Positions 32,988 to 46,144 are shown, counted from the first letter of the stretch. The stretch: DNA of 64,000 nt from Chaetoderma sp. LZ-2023a (GCA_034401795.1 CM067360.1:120570834-120634833); one strand, 5' to 3'. Notes: generated from the letters alone by a model not told the origin. A program made the numbers and translations.

Positions 32988-33980
32988 ATGCCACCTAAAT
33001 CAAAGCAGGAGAATCGACGACGTACTTCGTGGACAGAAGAAGAGAATCTTTGCTTATTAATTAGTTTATGGCAGGAACTCAGTGTAGAAGAGCAATTAGA
33101 TGATCCAAAAGTGAATAATGCCGGAGTTTACAGAAGACTCGCTCTTGAGATGAACGAAAAGGGACATGATAAAACCTCTGATCAGTGCAAGGCCAAGATG
33201 CACACATTGAAGCGTGGTTATAGACTGTGTAAAGGGAACCTGAATAAAAGTGGGAAAGGACGAAAGACTTGTGAATACTTTGATATATTGGATGCAATAT
33301 TGGGCACAAAACCAGCATTGTCACCCGTGAAAATAATTGAGCCACTCAGCAAGGAAAAGCGAGTAGCTGATTCAGAAAGTGAACAAAGTGACTCTGAGGA
33401 CTTACATGATGATGCAGGCAATTTAAGTGAACCAAGTGACAATGGCGACGACGGTAGGCCTGATACCGTGCAAAATAATGATGAAATGGAAAGTCCGAAA
33501 CAAATAACAGAAACAGATGAAAGTGTCAAACAATCGACATCTAAAAATGGCAATGAGTTAATTGTCGAAAATGCCAAGGAGAATCACGCTAAAGATAAAA
33601 CCAGAAAGACAGAAAAACGGCAAAGAAGGACACGGTTTGAAACTGTTGTGGAAGAATTTAGCCATTCAAATGAGAAGGCGGATGAGAAAGTCGTGAGTCA
33701 TGAAAAGCAAAAGTTAGAAGTAGAGATGAAACGGTTGGATTTTGAAAAGAAGAAACTTGAAGTGGAAGAACGACAGAGACGAGAGGAGAGACAGCATCAA
33801 TACAGTATGATGCAAATGATACTGGGCATGGTGGGCCACAATCCAATGCAAAGATCTGGTACAATGCAGCAAGTTCCGGTACCAAACCAGATATTCACTC
33901 ATCCACAAGGTGCCTCATATTCACAAAACCAGTGTTCAAATCCTGATGATTCAAGTTTGGACCATTCAAATGATAGCTAA
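32988..33980 (+). CDS. Myb/SANT-like DNA-binding protein of Harbinger
   Basis: An intact 330-residue ORF with a good ATG. Residues about 12-100 form a Myb/SANT-like trihelix (TSWTEEENLCLLISLWQEL, then VYRRLALEMNEKG, SDQCKAKMHTLKRGYR), the type found in the second protein of Harbinger elements, where it binds transposon ends and brings the nuclease to the nucleus. A Ser/Asp/Glu-rich linker (about 125-210), a basic patch TEKRQRRTR, a charged coiled coil (about 228-275) and a Gln/Asn-rich tail follow. It lies convergent with the broken transposase. An intact reading frame beside a dead partner is notable. Confidence 0.75.
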   Translation: MPPKSKQENRRRTSWTEEENLCLLISLWQELSVEEQLDDPKVNNAGVYRRLALEMNEKGHDKTSDQCKAKMHTLKRGYRLCKGNLNKSGKGRKTCEYFDILDAILGTKPALSPVKIIEPLSKEKRVADSESEQSDSEDLHDDAGNLSEPSDNGDDGRPDTVQNNDEMESPKQITETDESVKQSTSKNGNELIVENAKENHAKDKTRKTEKRQRRTRFETVVEEFSHSNEKADEKVVSHEKQKLEVEMKRLDFEKKKLEVEERQRREERQHQYSMMQMILGMVGHNPMQRSGTMQQVPVPNQIFTHPQGASYSQNQCSNPDDSSLDHSNDS

Positions 33981-34489
33981 TATTTTAGCCTTTGATTAAT
34001 CTTTGATTCTTTTGTGTGAGAGCAAATGATCACAAGTTCCTTTTAACTTTTGTGTTTATGAACAGTTTAAGAACAGTAATTGTTTGCAAGAAATGATGTT
34101 CAGCAATTATCGTTACAATGGCATTTGTTAGATGACTTTCCTTTGGTGTTTATGAAGAGCTTACATTGACCTTTATTCGATGACTCTTTCTTTTCGTGTT
34201 TATGAACAGCTTTCATTGACGATTGTTCGAGGACTTTCTTTTCGTTTTTATGAACAGCTTATAAAACTATATCAGCTGTACCGGTAATCAGCAATTATCG
34301 TTGCATTGACATTTTTCAAGAACCTAAACATTAATACTCGTTAATTGTTCCAAATCATTATAAGTGGTGTTGCTGCAGTGCTTGATTAAAAATGCTCAAT
34401 TTATGACTTTTGCAAATTTGATTCCAATTTTTTTAAGCAGCTCAAAAGGAGAATATTTTAACCATGACCGCTATCTCATTTCCCTATAC

Positions 34490-34660
34490 CCACCGACGCT
34501 AGTGGAGAGGGTCTTGCGTATTGTTTGTGTGTTAATCTGTCAGTCTGTCCATGGCTACATCTCGTAATACTATAGCGTGATTTGTCCGAAATTCTAACCC
34601 TTCAACCCCGAGCTTGCTCGGAGCTTCCAGAATCTCAATTTTAACACAGACATACAACCA
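34490..34660 (+). repeat. Dispersed repeat inside Harbinger
   Basis: GTCAGTCTGTCCATGGCTAC, CCCGAGCTTGCTCGGAGCTTCC and AATTTTAACACAGACATAC resemble the dispersed repeat at 15230-15771 and 56390-56520. A palindrome of R3 type is just downstream (34680-34850). Confidence 0.45.
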
Positions 34661-35193
34661 TGACAAATACGATGATGACTATTTTGAAATGTATTTGACT
34701 GGAATATGTTGCCGCTATAGCCGTCAAAATATTCAACAGTCTATTTATCAAATTGTAAATAAATTTTCGTATTTAGCCTTTCCGGTTCAAAGAGTTAACA
34801 TAAGAATGGTATGGGAAATCCCAGTTTCAGAATATTTTGAAACTTATTTGACTTGAAGCTGTCATTCCTGCCCTATCATCACATGCAGGTCAGTGGGTAA
34901 AATATGGGCATACTGTATAACATCATACACAATGCAATTGTTCGTATAAAGAGCATGTTTTAATTATTAACATCATTCAAACGTTTTTGTATTAAATGGC
35001 CATACAATAGCAGGATATGTCAAATCTTATGGGACGCTGCACATGCTCTCCTTCCCCCAATAAAAGTGTAGCACAATAGTTTGCATAGGCAGAAGACCCA
35101 TTAACCAACTTGGTCCTTTTCTCAATGAAAACTCATTATCACCATGCTAGGGCAACCACATAGAAAAGCTTTTGAATAGTGGATTCTATTCAG

Positions 35194-35550
<357 letters not shown>

Positions 35551-35641
35551 CATATAATATTCAATGATTTTCATGTTCACTTGCCTTAAAATTGAGTCAC
35601 TGAGGTTTCATTGAGAAATGTGTTGAAGCTAGTCAAACATA

Positions 35642-36798
35642 TTACAGAATATTATATGCAAATACAGAGGCAATGTTGTCGCGGATTCTGTTGGCAAACA
35701 TGATTCCAGGAACATCATGCTCTCCATCTTCTCCAATGTCTTCACCTTCGATCTCCTCCTCTTCCTCATTCCAAAGCTCTTCGTATCCTTCATGGCATAT
35801 TTTACAGAGAGTATGAAGGACAACATAAGCTGCAATGACAGTGCATGCGAAAGCAACGTTTACATCGAGTCGTTTTTGTGGTCTCTTCCATCGCCATTTC
35901 AGTCTCCTAAATGAGTTTTCTATTTCCATTCTTGCCCTGCTCAACTGGTAGTTGAAGGTACTTTGAACTGCTGATAACAGACCCCTGTTTGAATATGGTT
36001 TAAGCAACCATGATTTGAGTGGATATGCTGGATCACCCAGCAGAACAATAGATATTGAAATGTCGTTATCCGGAAGTGCAACATCTTTTAATCAGTTTGG
36101 AAAGAGAAATTTGTTTTCACCGTTATAATAAATTTCCGAATTTGCTAATATGCGTGCATCAAGCACTCTGCCAGGCCAACCGATGTTAATGTCACCAAGA
36201 ATATATTTATAGTCGCAAACTCCTTGAAGTACTAGGGAATAGAAACATTTTCTATTTATATAGTGTCCATGTGAATTGTGTGGTGCTATTATTGGAATAT
36301 GACAGCCATCAATTGCGCCTCTACTGTTAGGGAATCCCCAGAGTTCCTCATAGCCCCTTCAAGTGATCAAGTAGGTTTTCTACAATGACATTGCAGACAT
36401 TATGGACAGATTTACAAACTGTTGATACTCCAACACCAAATAGATTGGCAACTGTTCTATATTCGGCAGAACAGGCAAGCCAATATACAGCGATTGCGAC
36501 TTGTTTTGAAGTATTAACAGCTTCGCGTACCAAATTGTCTGTCCTCTGGCATTAAACTAGATTCCAATTCTGAACACAGAAAGTCAAATGTTTCCTTTCC
36601 CATTCTAAAATTTTCACGCCATTGCCAGGCATCAAAAGTCTCCAAAACAACTCTGTTCCACCAATCAGAAGATCTTTCCTTTTTCCATATTTGTTTTTCA
36701 TGTGATAATCCAATTGCCAAACCTACACATACTTTATATGGCAATATTCTTCTTCTTTGTAATCTTAAATAACTCAGTCTTTCCATGTTGGATATCAC
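35642..36798 (-). pseudogene. Harbinger DDE transposase, frameshifted
   Basis: Read on minus: an N-terminal helical region with FRMGKETFDFLCSEL, then a helix-turn-helix-like segment EYRTVANLFGVGVSTVCKSV, then the DDE core. The catalytic residues are recognisable as Asp in GAIDGCHIPI (near 36309), Asp in LGDPAYPLKSWL (near 36033) and Glu in EIENSFRRLKWRW (near 35919). Lesions are frameshifts near 36525 and 36355 and a TGA near 36095. The fold is the DDE_Tnp_4 type, which cuts and joins DNA at the element ends. Here it is inactive. Confidence 0.85.
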
Positions 36799-36940
36799 TT
36801 TTTAACTGAGTAAACTCAGTATTAGCCCAAATTCTTATACCTCATGTAAATGCTTGGCAAATTTACCTTTACATACGTAGTAAAATTTACATATGGCCAA
36901 AATTGCATACATGTGTAAATTTTCGTCATGTGAAAAGGCA

Positions 36941-38050
36941 CAAATCACTGTAAATATGTATATAAACTACTTTTATTTCCGAGACGGAGCGGCCATCTTT
37001 ATCCAGACGCGCACCTGAGTGTGATGGTCAGCATGAATTTTGCCCAGTATTAGGCTATTAGTACAGATACAGATACAGAACTCTCTGAAACCCGATATTG
37101 TGTATTTACACACAGTACATTTATTTGGAGGAATAACAATTTTTACTTCATGTATTATTTCACTTAACACTTGCTAGTTACTAAATAGAAGTAATTTTTT
37201 GACAAAAGCTTCACATTCTTATGCAATCGGCAAAACTGAGCATACCCTGTTAGAAATCGGTACTCGGACAAAATAGTGTGGACGAAATTCAAAGGCTTGG
37301 GGTTTGACTGTGCGCTGTATGTAATACCGGTAGGCCTATAGTTTTCTAGACATTCTAGCTATTCCCATCTTTTATGACGTTATTTATCTGGAATAGTAAT
37401 TTTATAATTACGGTAATTAATAATTTAATATTGAATCATTTATTCGTTCGTTCATTCCATTAATCGGTGATTAAGTTTTGGTGTGTTTGTTTGTTTTGGT
37501 TATTTCGATAATGACTGATTTCCCATAAGGGACATAACTCCATTGTGTAAATAATAATAATATTTTTCGATGGACATAAGTTACATAAGAACAGCGTTTT
37601 CAGTCCACGCCAAGCGTGTCGAGAGCAAACCATGCGCAATTCGCTCTCTCGAGCTAACATTTAGCTGTGTTAGGGTTATGTAGTTGCCCTTGAGGGCTAC
37701 TGCTTGGCCGTACCTGCTATTACAATTAATGTTGGTGCATCGGTGATCAGGTTTTGGTTTGTTTGTCTGTTTTGGTTATTTCGATAATGACTGGTTTCCT
37801 ATAAGGGACAAAACTCTAGTGAAAAGGTGTTGCCGTATTTAGAAAGTACGTGTTGTAGTAGTGTAGCTATTTAGTATAAGTTTAAGCGTCTGCACGGTTT
37901 AAGAACATACAGAATAACTATTTAACCTGACAAAAAGTAATACTGTCTAAAAACGGCGCTCGCCGTATCATAAGTTTGCATAATACAATAAGGTCAAGCT
38001 GACCTATGGCGCTTTACTTACAATCAGCGCTACAGAAAATAAGATAACTA
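36941..38050. other. Gene-free stretch with a duplicated segment
   Basis: No gene is supported. About 90 bp at 37463-37550 (GTTTGTTTGTTTTGGTTATTTC, GATAATGACTGATTTCCCATAA) recur at 37742-37830 with small changes, an offset near 278. Confidence 0.5.
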
Positions 38051-38059
38051 TATTACATT

Positions 38060-38230
38060 AAAATGGGCGCCTATTAGTCATCAGCGCAATGTCCGTTCTT
38101 ACAGCACAAAAGTTCAGTTGGCGCCTGTTAGTCATCAGCGCATGTAAGCGTCTGTTGGCGAAGTTGGTGGTTGGCGTCTGTTAGTCATCAGCACACATAG
38201 ACATCTGTTGGCAAATTTGGTAGTAGTGTA
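38060..38230. repeat. Three spaced copies of a GGCG(C/T)CT-TTAGTCATCAGC motif
   Basis: GGGCGCCTATTAGTCATCAG near 38065, TGGCGCCTGTTAGTCATCAG near 38119 and TGGCGTCTGTTAGTCATCAG near 38173, spaced 54 bp apart, with a related ATGGCGCTTTACTTACAATCAG near 38006. Additional TCTGTTGGCAAATTTGG/TCTGTTGGCGAAGTTGG pairs lie between them, so the real unit is about 54 bp. Confidence 0.7.
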
Positions 38231-40429
38231 GATGCCAATAAATCGAGTGTGTTTGCGTTAATGAACAAGCGGTATGCATGTGGTGACGCGAGTTTAGGTC
38301 TATAACTACTTGGCTGCGTGGGTGGGTGAGAATTTATGACAATAAACTCTCTATGAATGTATTGTAATAAAATAGGGATTTAACAGGCCAAAATGGATGC
38401 TACTAAAACCAGGAACAGGACAGAAAAAGGTGGTTAATTATTATGGGTTACAAGGGACTTATGGGTAAGAATTTCCCCACATGCCTTATATCGCCCACCA
38501 CCCTGCTAATAATCTGTAGCTGATGTTCACTGGTGTCGACGGCTAGCTGCTTCATCTCTGCGTCATTGACCTAGTTTAAACCCTTCTTTATACACAGAAG
38601 ATTCCATCTCCCTGCAGTCCATGAACCTCTTAAACAATTGACTCGTTTGAAAGATCCACTGACAGCATTAAGATGGAATGGGCATAATTTAAATAGGGTC
38701 AGATGACTCTGTTGGACATCTTGTGGAGTAAAGTGTGCAAATGTGATGTTAGTAAAAAGACAGTGCGATGTTGAGGGTGTTATTTAGTGCAAAAGGATGG
38801 GGGTGGGACCAAAATCCTGATGGGTTATCTAAGGCTGTGCCTGATCTGCTAAGTTCTAAAGAAGAATCGAATTCTTACGGTAAATGTAATGCAATATAAA
38901 GGGTCTACAAGAAAAGACAGAGCTTGCTAAGAAAAATAGATCTTACGTCAAAATGTTGTTAGTTGAAAAGTTGTTGGCCAGCCTTGCAACTTAATTTGCA
39001 ATAGGACAGAACTACAGTTCAAATACCAACAAATGGAAAACCCCAATGAACCAATAGCTAGCTAACGGCTCAAAGGTCAAATTAACCTACTATGTCCCAG
39101 AAAAGTGTAATAGTTATCTAAAAAAATCACTTAAAAAGGTCAATTAAAACTGACTAAGTGATTGGTATCAAAGTTGAATGCTATAAATAAATGTAACTTA
39201 ATATAAACAATATCTAAGGTAGAGAAAAATAATAAGAATCTGGCAAGTAAATGTTGCACAGATTAAATACTGTAGTGATAGCGAATGAGCACACTATCTG
39301 GCAACAACACTCCACTTTAAATTCTATCCAGCTTTGATATAACTACAAATACTAATGGTGTAACAGTGTTGACACCAACTGACAACAGACTACTGCGAGT
39401 ACAATCCGGCAATGAGTACCAATTGGAAAGCACTGACAACAAACTACTGTCATGAAATCTAACAAGTGAAACGGAAAACTATATAAATTAACAAAACAAC
39501 TTGGCACGGAAAGCAATAATGAGCCACTGATGGGCAATGAAGTGAATCAGCAGAAGAAGATTACCTTGCCTGCAAAGCTATTCAAACATAATAAGAATGA
39601 GGATAAGGACATCAAAGAAACTTAAATTCTAGGGAAGCCGGTTACTGAATTGATTTAATAAGACTATTGCTTTTTAGACTGTCCTAGGCCTAACTTCTTT
39701 GGGTTATAGGAGCGTGAGCTCACTATTGAAATAGCCTGGGCAAATAAAGCAGACTTATAACTTATTTGCAAACCCTTAATGGCGAGGAATATTGTTCAAA
39801 TGTGTTCATGAAAACACATTTAACCAACAGTCATCATAAGAAAGAGTTTATACCCTGCTGCTTTACTTTCGCACTCCCTACTAAGATGGACAAGCTTTCC
39901 CTTGGGGCCTGGGTTAATGTGATACCGGACTAAGTTGTGAGCATCCAAAGGGTGTTGATACCTAGAGCCAAATTTATGGCAATTTGGAACTAATTTTAAA
40001 GTACCCAGTCAAAGTTTTACTAAATTAATCAGAAACAGCCAAGACAGAACTGATAAGCACCCTAGGCTGCTATCTAATAAATCCGGTTCACCTATCCTAG
40101 CTATAAAAATGAAATGTCTGGACAGATTCAATAGCTATAATTTCCTAGTCTATGGTGCAATAGCGCTTAACCCGTCACTAAGTGAGGAAGGAACACCTCC
40201 TTAGCAAAGATTCAAGCGATGTACAATAAAACTTCAATAAATGACATTCTAGAAATAACTGTAAATCCCCTAGTGAATATGTATAATAATCAAATAAGCA
40301 AATCCGCTCCATGTGTGCACTAATGAGTTATGTTCCTACGTGGTTTAAATTTATATGTAGTGGCGAATATCCACAACAATAAGAAGTTTCTAACACAGTT
40401 GTAAATAGTACCTTGTATAGCAATGAATC
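38231..40429. other. Gene-free AT-rich stretch
   Basis: No coding frame, RNA gene or named repeat can be supported in this 2.2 kb. Stop codons are dense in all frames. Confidence 0.5.
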
Positions 40430-40670
40430 TTATAATTTTCAGTTAGGTGCGCAATACATTTATAAAATACATGCACCTTTTAATTTTCAGTTAGGTGCCT
40501 AATACATTTATAAATTCTTGCACCGTATAATTTTCAGTTAGATGCTTAATAAATTTATAAAATACATGCGTCTTATAATTTTCAGATAAATGCTTAATAA
40601 ATTTATAAGTTCATGCACCGTATAATTTTCAGTTAGGTGTTTAATAACTTTACATTAAATTCATAAAATA
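40430..40670. repeat. Minisatellite, about five 46-bp units
   Basis: TATAATTTTCAGTTAGGTGC, AATA(C/A)ATTTATAAA and ATGCACC recur near 40430, 40477, 40525, 40573 and 40619. Units differ by a few bases, so the array is old. Confidence 0.8.
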
Positions 40671-42600
40671 CCTGTGCAGTAAATACATGACGTCATTATG
40701 TGCAATTACCTTGAAATTGACTGGAGTACAATTACCTTGAAATTGACTATAGAGCTCCAATTTCTAAAAAGAAAATCCTAATATTACATTTTGATGATTA
40801 TAAAATTCATCCTGGAATTTTGACAAGGCCTTGACTTACAAAATCGTTTAAAGGGCGCTTAACACATTCAGTGTCAAAACATCCTATGGGCACTGTCTGC
40901 ACAAGATACGCGTCCTGGTTGCTGTTCTTGTTTATTTTAACACTGGCAAACCAAAACATGCTCCAAAACTATTTCAAAAGCTGAAGGCCTAATTTTATAA
41001 GAAGCTACGTTTTAAGTCAGCTAAATATTTACCGCAAGCAAAGACTTCTAGCCCTATAAATTCTGATGTTTTTATTAGTAAAGTCAAAAGCAGAAGAACA
41101 GCTATATAATTGTCCTAAACCTTCAACGATTAGCCCGCACGAGCTGTCATAATTAGACGTACATCTAAAACAACGAGATCTGTGATTGGCTGAATAATAA
41201 GTTTTAAGCCAATCACAATCTCTATAACATGGTTAAAGCAATGGACATGGACTGTATAACAAGACATATGTTTCAAATTTCGCATGGTCAGAATGTTAAC
41301 CCTAAATCACTGAAGTTGACCCCCCCCCACCCCCCAAGATAATTGAAAATTCAGAATACGCATCCAATCATGCAAAATAAAATGCTAAATGACCTGTGTT
41401 GATTAGGCACAATGCCATTACATAAATTTCGCTAATCAAGATGAGAAATCAAAAATTGCAATCACTGTCAGACAGAAAGGGTGAACGGGCAGGCTGAGTG
41501 TCGACTGTCGTTTGATATGCAAATTTCTGCACCAGCCGTGTTCTGCAACACCGTCACAGAGACAGATATTTGGTAATGGTTTAAGGAAAATGCCCACGTG
41601 ACAGGCAATATCTAAAAATAAATCCACAACCGAACACGCATGACTGAAGTTAATGCGGCTACAATAAAAAACTCTTATCATCCAAGCGTGTACAAACAAT
41701 GACATTACGTGGGCCGAAGTTTGACCCATTGAGGTCATACAATCTGACCTACATAATTGTCATCATTCAAAACATACTAGAGTAAATGAAAAAGGCCGAT
41801 TCTAACCTGAAAATTCATTATTAACGTCAGAAAACTAGTCAGACATAATCAAATGTGAAGGAAAGCCCAGACACTGTATCTGAGTCCATACAAACAACAA
41901 ATCAATAGAAGTTTGCCATGGAATCATTGACGAGAACCGCTAAATCTGACGATGTTCATTTCACCATATATTGAGAAACTGCGTATGAGTAAAACATGAA
42001 ATATCTTGTCTCCATCATACTGACTTCAGCCACTGGCGATTGATGTTCAAATACTAAATAGACCGAACTGAAAGAGTGCTTTGAGTGACTGAATCCCCGT
42101 GACGCTGATGCAGTGCTGTATAGTGTAACAAAATGACTAAATACATTTGATTTGGCTATTGCAGCATTTGTATAGCACCGCATTAGCGTTGTTTTCGCTC
42201 GGCCAGTCGAATGAACTAAAATAAATGTTCAAGCCATCGAGCCAGAGTACTTATTCTGCACTATTTCCAAGCCAAACTTTTAGATCTTTAATTAATTAAT
42301 TTATTTATCTACATTCCTTATTGTTTATATAAACCTTTGCGCTTTTGCACTGCCTCAGAGAGAAATTGTATACGCTCTCTTACTACTTCTATTATTGTTC
42401 ATCTAACTACTATCATATTTGTAAATATTTTGATTATTTTACCTGTAAAGAAACTACCAACCATATATTACTATCTCACATACCTGATACTCCTGTAAAT
42501 ACTGCATTTGTTGCAATCTGAAACAAATGGGCAACACCGCACACAAATGGTGTATTTGCTGGTAAGCTTTCCACTAACACTTCCAGACCTGAATGTAGAT
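40671..42600. other. Gene-free stretch
   Basis: No supported gene. Isolated frames (41436-41738, 41956-42183) are on minus and have no recognisable domain or context. A C-rich run lies near 41320-41336. Confidence 0.45.
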
Positions 42601-42614
42601 CTGGAAGCTTCTGA

Positions 42615-43157
42615 GTGATCGACTCTATACCCCAAATAGTATTATCAATCTTTGTCAAATTGCTTAGATCAACACTAACCATGTCATTAATTCCGATGAT
42701 CATGTTTTCCGCATTAGTTATGCTTACATTAATGTGTAGCGATGATATTCATCCAAATCCAGGCTCTGATTCAAATGTATCAGATAATGAAATGCATGGC
42801 CTATCAATAATGCATCTGAGTATTGATGGCCTAAGGAATAAACTGGAAGGCATAACTGATGATATAAGCGAATATGACATTATCTGTTTTACCGAAACAA
42901 AGCTGACAGAAACTGTAACAAATCTTGACTTAAATCTACAAAACGTTCATCCACCGATCAGGAAAGATCGCAATGAACATGGCGGCAGAGTTGCCATATA
43001 TGTAAGTGAAAATCTAGAATACGCCAGACGAGCAGACCTGGAAATTAACAGTTTAGAAAAATTAATTCTCGAAGTCATGTATGGCACTCACAGATTTCTT
43101 GCCTACGGAATTTACTGTCCGCCCAAACAGTCCAATAAAACCCTGGGATACTATTAA
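42615..43157 (+). pseudogene. Retroelement N-terminus: 2A-like motif and start of endonuclease
   Basis: The first ATG is at 42681. A hydrophobic stretch is followed by DIHPNPGS (42744-42767), the position where many CR1-type elements have a 2A-like ribosome-skipping motif ending NPGP. The terminal Pro is Ser here, so skipping would fail. After it come LSIMHLSIDGLRNKLEGI and DIICFTETKLTE, the first motifs of the APE endonuclease, with catalytic Glu. The frame ends at a shift near 43140. Confidence 0.75.
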
Positions 43158-43791
43158 TATATCAATTGATGGAGTAATCGATCATGATAAACCAGCAATA
43201 ATATTGGGAGACTTGAGTCAAAATATCCTATCTAAAAATATGAATAAACTAAAAAACATAATTGTAACCAATGGCTTGAGATCACACGTCAACGAAACGG
43301 AAACGGAAAGAAATGCCACCCTGATTGATCCAATATTAACATATGGTGAAATAAATCCTATAGAGTCTGGAATCATAGATTTCAGTAACTATTCTGACGA
43401 CCTAGCTACATACATCGCTGTCTATGTACCATTTTATAGGTGTAAGCAATACAAAAAGAAAGTGTGGATATACTCCAAAGCCAACTACGAAAAATTCAAC
43501 CTTCTTATAAAGACGACGCCATGGTGTGCACTTTTGAATATACATGATGAAATAACCGAATCTGTTGAAACCTTCAATCAGATATTTTTCAACATAATTA
43601 CTGAGTTTATCCCAAACAAACTTGTAGCCATTCACCCAGTAGATAAACCATGGAATAACTCTGAGATAAGGCGCGAGTCCAGAAAGAGAGACAGATTGCG
43701 CACCAAAGCTAAACGCACTGACAGCATAGTTCATTGGCAATCGTACAAAACACAGAGAAATAAGATTAATAACCTCAGTACACTTCCTTGA
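43081..43791 (+). pseudogene. Retroelement endonuclease C-terminus and linker
   Basis: KPAIILGDLSQNI corresponds to the GDFN motif (Asn replaced). IIDFSNYSDDLATY stands where the final SDH motif is expected, with Asp-Leu instead of Asp-His, so catalysis is lost. A long Lys/Arg/Asn-rich linker toward the RT follows, ending in RKRDRLRTKAKR. Confidence 0.7.
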
Positions 43792-44138
43792 AACGTTAGA
43801 TACTAAACTATCAGATCTGAATCACTATAGCCCGAAGTCTTATTAGAAGGCACTACAACTACTGATAAAGTGTACTCAATTATCATCGATTCCACCACTT
43901 GCTAGTTCAAACACGAATGAAAAGAACTTTGCATACACTGATGAACAGAAAGTGAACGTCTTAACAACTACTTTGCAAGTATATCATTTGTGAATGACAC
44001 GGACCATAATTTACCAAACCTTACCTATGAAACTGAAAACAGACTAAGTAATATCAATATACAGCCACAAGAAGTTGAGGACATTATACAGATTCTACAA
44101 TAAACAAAGTCTGTTGTCATGATGAAATTAGCCACCAG

Positions 44139-44849
44139 ATGTTAAAAGCTGTTCATGAAACTATATCTTTGCCTCTGTCTATTCTCTTTAACAAATCACT
44201 ACTATCAAATGTTTTCCCAAATTTATGGAAAATTGTGTCCGTAAACCCGTTATTTAAAAAAGGAAACAAAAAACATCCCAAAAACTATCGACCAATCTTG
44301 CTACTAAGTGTCTTAGGAAAGATAATGGAGAGAATTGCTTTCACATACATATACAACAACTTACATTCAAATAATCTTATTTATAAATACCAATCGGGAT
44401 TTCCCCCTGGATACTCTACAACATTTCAACTTATAGAATTGTGTCATATTTTAGCAAGGGATTTGGATGAGCGTATGATATCTAGTGTAATATTTTGTGA
44501 CGTCTCAAAGGCATTCGACAGAGTGTGGCACAAAGGTCTATGCTTTAAACTCAGACAAAATGGTATAACAGGATCATTATATATGTGGTTAGAAAACTAC
44601 CTTATGAATAGAAACCAAATGGTTAGAGTTAACCCATCATGCTCGTCACTAAAATCACTACACGCAGGTGTACCGCAAGGTTCAGTATTAGGTCCCCTGT
44701 TATTTATGATATATATAAACGATATTGCTGAGAACATAGAGAATCTTACAAGAATATTTGCTGATGATACGTCGATGCTTGCATCTGGAGAATACGAGAA
44801 CGATATTGAACGTGCATTGAACCAAGACCTGGTGGCTCCGAACTGTTGA
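44139..44849 (+). pseudogene. Retroelement reverse transcriptase domain
   Basis: A 236-residue frame with PLFKKGNKKHPKNYRPI, QSGFPPGYSTTFQL, the catalytic FCDVSKAFDRVWHKGL (Asp121), GVPQGSVLGPLLFMIYIND and FADD (207-210). All catalytic residues are present in this part. It is cut by a stop after QDLVAPNC, inside the thumb region. Confidence 0.85.
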
Positions 44850-45009
44850 TCCAAGCAATGGCTGGTCAAATTTAACACGAACAATACAGTCAACATGTTA
44901 GTGGTAAATCATCCAACTCATAACATGCCCAGCCTTATTCTAGACAATACACAATAAGCCGAGTACAATCTCACGACCACTTAGACCTCGCATTGTCATC
45001 CAATCTTAA

Positions 45010-45725
45010 ATGGACAACCCATATAGAGAATATGATCAAAAAAGCAAACATAATTTTGGGTTCAATGAGAAAAATAAAATACAAAGTATCAAGGAAATAA
45101 TTATTAAAAATCTACCTTCGTCCTGTATTGGAATATGGATCCGAAGTGTGGGACGGATGCACACAACAAGAATCAGAAAAACATTGAATATATCCATAAA
45201 GAAGCGATACGAATAATATCTGGACTTCCGAAATATACACCTCTAGAAAGATTATACAAAGAACTTGGATTAGGCATGCTAAGTAGCAGAGGACAAATTA
45301 AAAAACTAATATTAATGTATAAAATGCTAAAAGGAGACTGTCCAGATTATATTACTGAACTAATCCCAAGACGGTTAGACGAAGTTATAAATTATAATCT
45401 ACGAAATAGGAATAACCGAGAAGAAAATATTCGTCTTGAGAACTATAAAAATCGTTCTTTTCTACTACAATCAATCTTTGGAACAAACTATATGGTTCCA
45501 TTCAAATTCTGCATCCGTCTACATATCCAAATAAAAAATTAGCCGCAACCACGTTAGCGCCGTACCTGCATATTATAGCACTGGAGAACGACTTCCCAAT
45601 ATTATACACAGTAAATTCCGAAATAATTGTAGTCAACTTAATGCTCATCTTAATTATTTTCATCTTAGTGACAATCCTAACTGCCCCCATTGTGTGAGCA
45701 TCATAGAAAATAACCAACATTAGAA
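45010..45725 (+). pseudogene. Retroelement C-terminal region
   Basis: YIHKEAIRIISGLPKYTPL, ERLYKELGLGMLSSRGQIKK and LILMYKMLKGDCPDYI are the usual region after the RT thumb. Further on, in another frame, SQLNAHLNYFHLSDNPNCPHC (near 45630-45694) resembles the terminal Cys motif. Several frame changes. Confidence 0.65.
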
Positions 45726-45770
45726 TGCACATAGGTTTGACTGACTCAATTGGTGGATGGAAAACAATCG

Positions 45771-45771
<1 letters not shown>

Positions 45772-45809
<38 letters not shown>

Positions 45810-45811
45810 GG
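45772..45811. repeat. (ATT)n microsatellite, probable retroelement tail
   Basis: About thirteen ATT units shortly after the last recognisable codons of the CR1/L2-like element, the same kind of tail as at 54200-54257. Confidence 0.7.
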
Positions 45812-46144
45812 TGAAAGCGGTGGGGTGGGGGTGTGACTATAGGTTTGCTCTCCATCTGTCTGTCTGTCCATCCGTCTGTCCACAATTAACTGAATATCGG
45901 TACAATGCTTTGTTATGAGAATATACAGATCATGTCTGAGATGCAGCGTTTCCGCCAATTTCTAATGGAGTTACGTCCCCATTCAACATTAAACACAGAG
46001 CACATATTGATACTAATGGCTGATAACACTAGTGATAATTATAGTATCTGACTTAATGCACTATTGCTATGTGACGATAATGTAGGCAGCCATCTCTAGT
46101 AATGTCCCGCACATACCTAAATAAGCGCAGCCCACATGTGCGTG

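Larger units (their letters stand above)
42615..45811 (+). mobile_element. CR1/L2-like non-LTR retrotransposon, degenerate
   Basis: Plus-strand order: hydrophobic leader with a 2A-like motif, APE-type endonuclease, reverse transcriptase with FADD, and a C-terminal Cys-bearing tail (near 45640-45700). The likely tail is the (ATT)n tract at 45772-45811. No RNase H is present, which fits the jockey/CR1 group. Several frameshifts and stops divide it. No target duplication was found. Confidence 0.8.

Noticed and set aside
33079-33908. Minus-strand frames opposite the Myb-like gene
   Set aside because: Antisense shadows of an intact plus-strand gene.
38060-38230. CRISPR-like array
   Set aside because: Spacers are themselves related and the host is eukaryotic. 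It is a minisatellite with a 54-bp unit.
41436-42183. Minus-strand frames as a host gene
   Set aside because: No domain, no consistent codon pattern and no start or splice context.
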